Assembly (NCBI GenBank): GCA_025996815.1
Contig: BNTT01000131.1
Span: forward strand, 1 to 8,892
Length of the DNA: 8,892 bases
Source of the DNA: Bacteroidia bacterium
GTDB lineage: Bacteria; Bacteroidota; Bacteroidia; Bacteroidales; Azobacteroidaceae
Direction: 5' to 3'
This document shows positions 6,703 through 8,892 of the stretch, in pieces. Below the pieces are notes generated by a model. It did no database searches, was not told where the DNA came from, and worked only from the letters and a program-made list of their open reading frames with translations. A program made the translations under genes and the position numbers. Each line of letters begins with the position of its first letter. The stretch's first letter is position 1.

Positions 6703-6820
6703 ATGCCGCTTCTATTCCTTGCTCGCTTTGAACAGGTATTTTACAACAAAAACAAAAATGCCTATTACGTCTGCCGATGTCGTTGTAAGCAAGGCAATCA
6801 AAACATTATATGATTATCCG
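6703..6820 (+). other. Remnant-like stretch with short ORFs after the receptor
   Basis: Two overlapping short frames exist here: 6703-6813 (36 residues, with YYVCRCRCKQG) and 6758-6835 (25 residues, MPITSADVVVSKAIKTLYD, then PQSYH from the repeat). The second reads like real protein sequence and its frame is open upstream to 6692, so it may be a fragment of a lost gene cut by the element at 6816. A local hairpin TATGATT-N6-AATCATA spans 6809-6828. No function is assigned. Confidence 0.3.
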
Positions 6821-7079
6821 CAATCATACCACTAAATAGCGTTTCCTGCAAGTAATTTGTGGCTTTGTCCCGCAGGGACAGCACTTTATTAACCGTAGGC
6901 TTCAGCCTACGGCGGGCACTCCTCCTCTGCCATAGTCCCGCAGGGGACGGCACTATCAAGTGTCACCCCTGCGGGGTGAAGGTTGTGTGGGGCGGGTTGT
7001 CCGTAGGCTGAAGCCTACGGTTAATAAAGTGCTGTCCCTGCGGGACAAGGAGCGACAGCCAAGTGGTATGATTGTGGAT
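6816..7079. mobile_element. MITE/REP-like non-coding element with nested inverted repeats
   Basis: The outer ends are inverted copies: ATCCGCAATCATACCACT at 6816-6833 against the complement of 7062-7079, 18 bp with one mismatch. Inside lies a 48-bp perfect inverted repeat, 6865-6912 against 7001-7048. Each arm contains two palindromes of its own (GTCCC-GCA-GGGAC and CCGTAGGCT-TC-AGCCTACGG). The 88-bp centre carries a third degenerate copy of the unit at 6935-6954 and another palindrome, TCACCCC-TGC-GGGGTGA, at 6963-6979. No transposase is encoded, so any movement would depend on an enzyme elsewhere. No clear target-site duplication is visible. It could be a MITE or a REP/BIME-type cluster mobilised by a RAYT enzyme. 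Confidence 0.6.
6865..7048. repeat. 48-bp perfect inverted repeat (arms 6865-6912 and 7001-7048)
   Basis: The arms are identical in inverted orientation over 48 bp, separated by 88 bp. Transcribed from either strand, this would give a very stable long hairpin. The arms stop matching abruptly on the outer side; the flanks to the terminal repeats differ in length (31 bp left, 13 bp right). Confidence 0.9.
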
Positions 7080-7290
7080 GGTCAATTTTTGCTTTATTCA
7101 TTTCATCGACTTCCTCCATAAACTCGCGCAAAGGCATCGTTGGCTCATTTCTGTGCAGCCAAATTGTGAATAAATCCCAATAGTCCTCACACCGTTGTAA
7201 AAAGCCGTTCCAGCCCGAGCGGATGCCATCCAATCCGATGTCGTCGCCGCTCGACACTTCTGCGTATTTTCTGTTTATTGTTGCTTCCAT
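7021..7290 (-). CDS. Small protein of unknown function, C-terminus supplied by repeat element
   Basis: From ATG 7290 the frame runs to TAA at 7023-7021 and gives 89 residues. A TTG at 7323 would add 11 more. The start reads MEATINRKYAEVSSGDDIG, and the middle is acidic and aromatic (CEDYWDLFTIWLHRNEP, REFMEEVDEMNK). I do not recognise the family. No signal peptide or membrane segment is seen, so it is probably cytosolic. The last 20 or so codons (from about 7079 leftward) lie inside the inverted-repeat element, so the natural C-terminus was probably replaced when the element arrived. It lies 38 bp (ATG start) after the beta-helix gene on the same strand and could be co-transcribed with it, or could be a gene fragment. 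Confidence 0.5.
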   Translation of the reverse strand: MEATINRKYAEVSSGDDIGLDGIRSGWNGFLQRCEDYWDLFTIWLHRNEPTMPLREFMEEVDEMNKAKIDHPQSYHLAVAPCPAGTALY

Positions 7291-7328
7291 CTTTTTTGAA
7301 GTTGCAAACGGTTTGACATTCAACTGCC

Positions 7329-8765
7329 TTAGGGGGTGCTGTGATAGTCATCCCCCGGACCCAAGGTGTCATCCGTTGCCTCAGAACCAGTATGTGTATA
7401 ATCCCACACGGCAGCTCCCTGCCCCATCTTTGCTCTATTGTTATCAATTGGTGGGTCAGGCGGAGTTGCACTCCATCCGTAAATGGTACCACCTGTCTTT
7501 TTAAATGTTCCTTTACTGGGGAGATGGTGCACATACACTCCACCGCCATAGCCATCGGCGGCATCTACTTCGTTGCCCATTGTGGTTCCCTTTGTGGGTG
7601 CATTGCCACCACCAATAAATCCAGCTGTCATGTTAAAGATTCCGCCAGCGTCTACATACACTCCGCCGCCGTGGATAGAAGTATTTTCGGTAATAGTTCC
7701 GCCCTTCATAGTAAAGGTTCCTTCCCACCACACATATACACCACCACCAAGGTAACCTTTATTGTCGATAATGAATGCCCCGTCTAATAAGATGAGATTC
7801 CCACTGCTTCCCCCTACAGCAGCCCCGCCAGCAAATAGGCCGGGAGCAGCAGAATTTCCACCCATCAGAGTGAGATTCGCCCCCAGTGTGACCTGCTGTT
7901 CATACACATTCAAAACATAACTGCCTGGAATGTCATTAGCATTAAGTACTCCCACTTTGAAATTTGGCCACTCATCATCAGAGGCTGCACCTCGCAGTGT
8001 AATCGGCGGATAGGTGTTCACAATACTGGAAATGTTTACCAAAGTATTTCCGCCTGTGGCTCTTATGGTGTCGTATACAAGGATGGTGGCTTCAGCTATA
8101 GAAGGATAAGGATGGGCTGCATGCCATGCCCCAATCGAATTTACCGCCTCTTGCGGCTTGGCTTTGGCTGTTTCCACCGACCTGCCATCGGCAGCATCAT
8201 TGCCGCCTTCGTAAACATACCAAAAGGGGTCAGGCTCGTTGATTGTCGATGGAAGCGTATGATGTGTGAAATTATAGCCGGGTGTGATAGGTGTGATAAT
8301 ATCTCCATCACTAATGCCTATGCCTGTCGGGGTTGTAACGCCGGAGTACTTTGCCGTTGCCGGTGCCATTGCCGGTGGCGGCAACGGTTCAATGAATAGA
8401 GAACTGCCTGATATTTCTGCTATGTTTTTAGAGTCAACATCACTTTCGGCATCGTTGCTATCAAACGCCTTGACACCATAGATTGTTCCGCCGCTCATCA
8501 CAAAATTTCCGTAGGGCATCAGATATACCCCACCGCCGAGACCGCCATCAGCATCAGGGACTGAATATTTGGCTTTGTTTGTACTGATTGTTCCGCCTTT
8601 CATAGCGAAAGTTTCTCCTTCAACACACACACCGCCGCCCCATTTTGCGGAATCGCCGCTGATGCTGCCGTCATTCATTTCAAAATATCCGGCGGTATAT
8701 ACACCACCACCGCTGACTGCATAACAGTCGGTGATAGTTCCGCCGTTCATGATGAACGCACTGCT
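7329..8765 (-). CDS. Parallel beta-helix surface protein (adhesin/autotransporter-like), N-terminally truncated
   Basis: From ATG 8750 the frame gives 473 residues, but the beta-helix pattern already runs through codons upstream of it (SSAFIMNGGTI), so ATG 8750 is not a true start. The in-frame stop is at 8792-8790. Repeated coils have the form GGGVYV...GTFTMKGGTI..N. There are two helix modules, residues 1-120 and about 285-450. Between them is a segment with a cap-like start (EGGNDAADGRSVETAKAKPQEAV, 181-203). The C-terminus (TDDTLGPGDDYHSTP) resembles the near-terminal motif of similar proteins in spirochaetes and Bacteroidetes and may lack a few residues. From family knowledge such pectate-lyase-fold proteins are exported adhesins or surface proteins. 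No signal peptide, T9SS tail or autotransporter barrel is visible here, so the export route is unknown. The gene is probably broken or misassembled at its 5' end. Confidence 0.7.
   Translation of the reverse strand, partial: SSAFIMNGGTITDCYAVSGGGVYTAGYFEMNDGSISGDSAKWGGGVCVEGETFAMKGGTISTNKAKYSVPDADGGLGGGVYLMPYGNFVMSGGTIYGVKAFDSNDAESDVDSKNIAEISGSSLFIEPLPPPAMAPATAKYSGVTTPTGIGISDGDIITPITPGYNFTHHTLPSTINEPDPFWYVYEGGNDAADGRSVETAKAKPQEAVNSIGAWHAAHPYPSIAEATILVYDTIRATGGNTLVNISSIVNTYPPITLRGAASDDEWPNFKVGVLNANDIPGSYVLNVYEQQVTLGANLTLMGGNSAAPGLFAGGAAVGGSSGNLILLDGAFIIDNKGYLGGGVYVWWEGTFTMKGGTITENTSIHGGGVYVDAGGIFNMTAGFIGGGNAPTKGTTMGNEVDAADGYGGGVYVHHLPSKGTFKKTGGTIYGWSATPPDPPIDNNRAKMGQGAAVWDYTHTGSEATDDTLGPGDDYHSTP
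8744..8758. repeat. 15-bp palindrome beside the coding breakpoint
   Basis: CGTTCAT-G-ATGAACG is a perfect 7+1+7 palindrome lying within about 10 bp of the point where minus-strand beta-helix coding gives way to plus-strand BACON-like coding. Short palindromes are known sites of fold-back rearrangement and of amplification chimeras. In the beta-helix frame it also encodes Phe-Ile-Met-Asn, so it may be only coincidental. Confidence 0.55.
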
Positions 8766-8768
8766 GGC

Positions 8769-8892
8769 ATGTGGAGGGCTACGGTAAGTTCAGGGGCTGA
8801 ATGGTGCACGATTAGCCCCGCTATGGGCATAGGCAAAAAAACGATTACAGTGAATGTGGCGGAAAATAATACAATCAACGACCGTTCGGCAA
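8769..8892 (+). CDS. BACON-like domain fragment, cut at both ends
   Basis: The plus-strand frame from about 8769 to the window edge reads WRATVSSGAEWCTISPAMG, then KKTITVNVAENNTINDRSA. This is the pattern of a BACON/Ig-like repeat: W..TVSS..eWctisp.sG.g..titv.v..N....RsA. From family knowledge such domains occur in secreted Bacteroidetes proteins, often enzymes or adhesins, and serve as binding or spacer modules. No signal peptide or proper start lies upstream, because the sequence left of about 8768 is minus-strand beta-helix coding. The domain therefore lacks its first strand, and the gene continues beyond the window. The ATG at 8769 is unlikely to be a real start. Confidence 0.6.
   Translation, partial: MWRATVSSGAEWCTISPAMGIGKKTITVNVAENNTINDRSA

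Noticed and set aside
6703..6813. 36-residue Cys-containing ORF (YYVCRCRCKQG)
   Set aside because: It is short, overlaps another frame that looks more protein-like, and has no promoter of its own. The Cys cluster is probably chance.
6816..7079. CRISPR array or complete insertion sequence
   Set aside because: The repeats are inverted and nested rather than evenly spaced direct repeats, and no transposase ORF lies between the ends.
7341..7787. Plus-strand ORF (148 residues) opposite the beta-helix gene
   Set aside because: It is a mirror of the Gly/Val-rich repeats on the minus strand and shows no independent domain pattern.

Overview
The window looks like a chromosomal segment of a Bacteroidetes (probably Bacteroidales) bacterium. 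Support comes from a class-specific promoter (TTTG, 20 bp, TACCTTTG at 4050-4081), the Bacteroidetes-like PurB C-terminus, DnaK and Arg/Asn-rich RluB-type protein, a TonB-dependent receptor, and a BACON-like domain at the right edge. No rRNA, tRNA or CRISPR array is visible.

Layout. Positions 1-257 hold the 3' end of purB (purine synthesis). Only 29 bp later comes a 467-residue pseudouridine synthase of the RluB/RsuA class with a very long disordered N-terminus. It converges on dnaK (minus strand, 3797 to 1827). The 136 bp between them hold a REP-like palindrome and a terminator that pairs fully only in the dnaK transcript. The 442 bp between dnaK and the next rightward gene carry a perfect sigma-54 (-24/-12) promoter match pointing into dnaK, with a 15-bp palindrome upstream. 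The same gap holds a Bacteroidetes housekeeping promoter pointing right and an unrecognised 32-codon ORF.

From 4240 to 6699 one uninterrupted frame joins a complete hypoxanthine-type DNA glycosylase (UDG superfamily family 6) to a complete TonB-dependent outer-membrane receptor, whose signal peptide lies inside the frame at residue 162. There is no stop codon between them. The receptor could be made from an internal start, or this could be a recent fusion.

From about 6700 the window becomes accessory in character. A compact non-coding element (about 6816-7079) has 18-bp terminal inverted repeats, a 48-bp perfect inner inverted repeat, and palindromes nested inside that. It supplies the last codons of a small unrecognised minus-strand ORF. 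Next is a large minus-strand parallel beta-helix (autotransporter/adhesin-like) protein with two helix modules. It is cut at its N-terminus at about 8760-8770, where it abuts head-to-head a plus-strand BACON-like domain that is also cut at its 5' side. That junction is either a real rearrangement breakpoint or an assembly/amplification chimera.

The genes do not form one pathway. The left part is housekeeping (purine synthesis, RNA modification, chaperone), the middle is DNA repair joined to outer-membrane uptake, and the right is a surface protein in rearranged DNA. The strongest unexplained signals are the glycosylase-receptor fusion, the sigma-54-type promoter on dnaK, the nested-palindrome element, and the head-to-head breakpoint.
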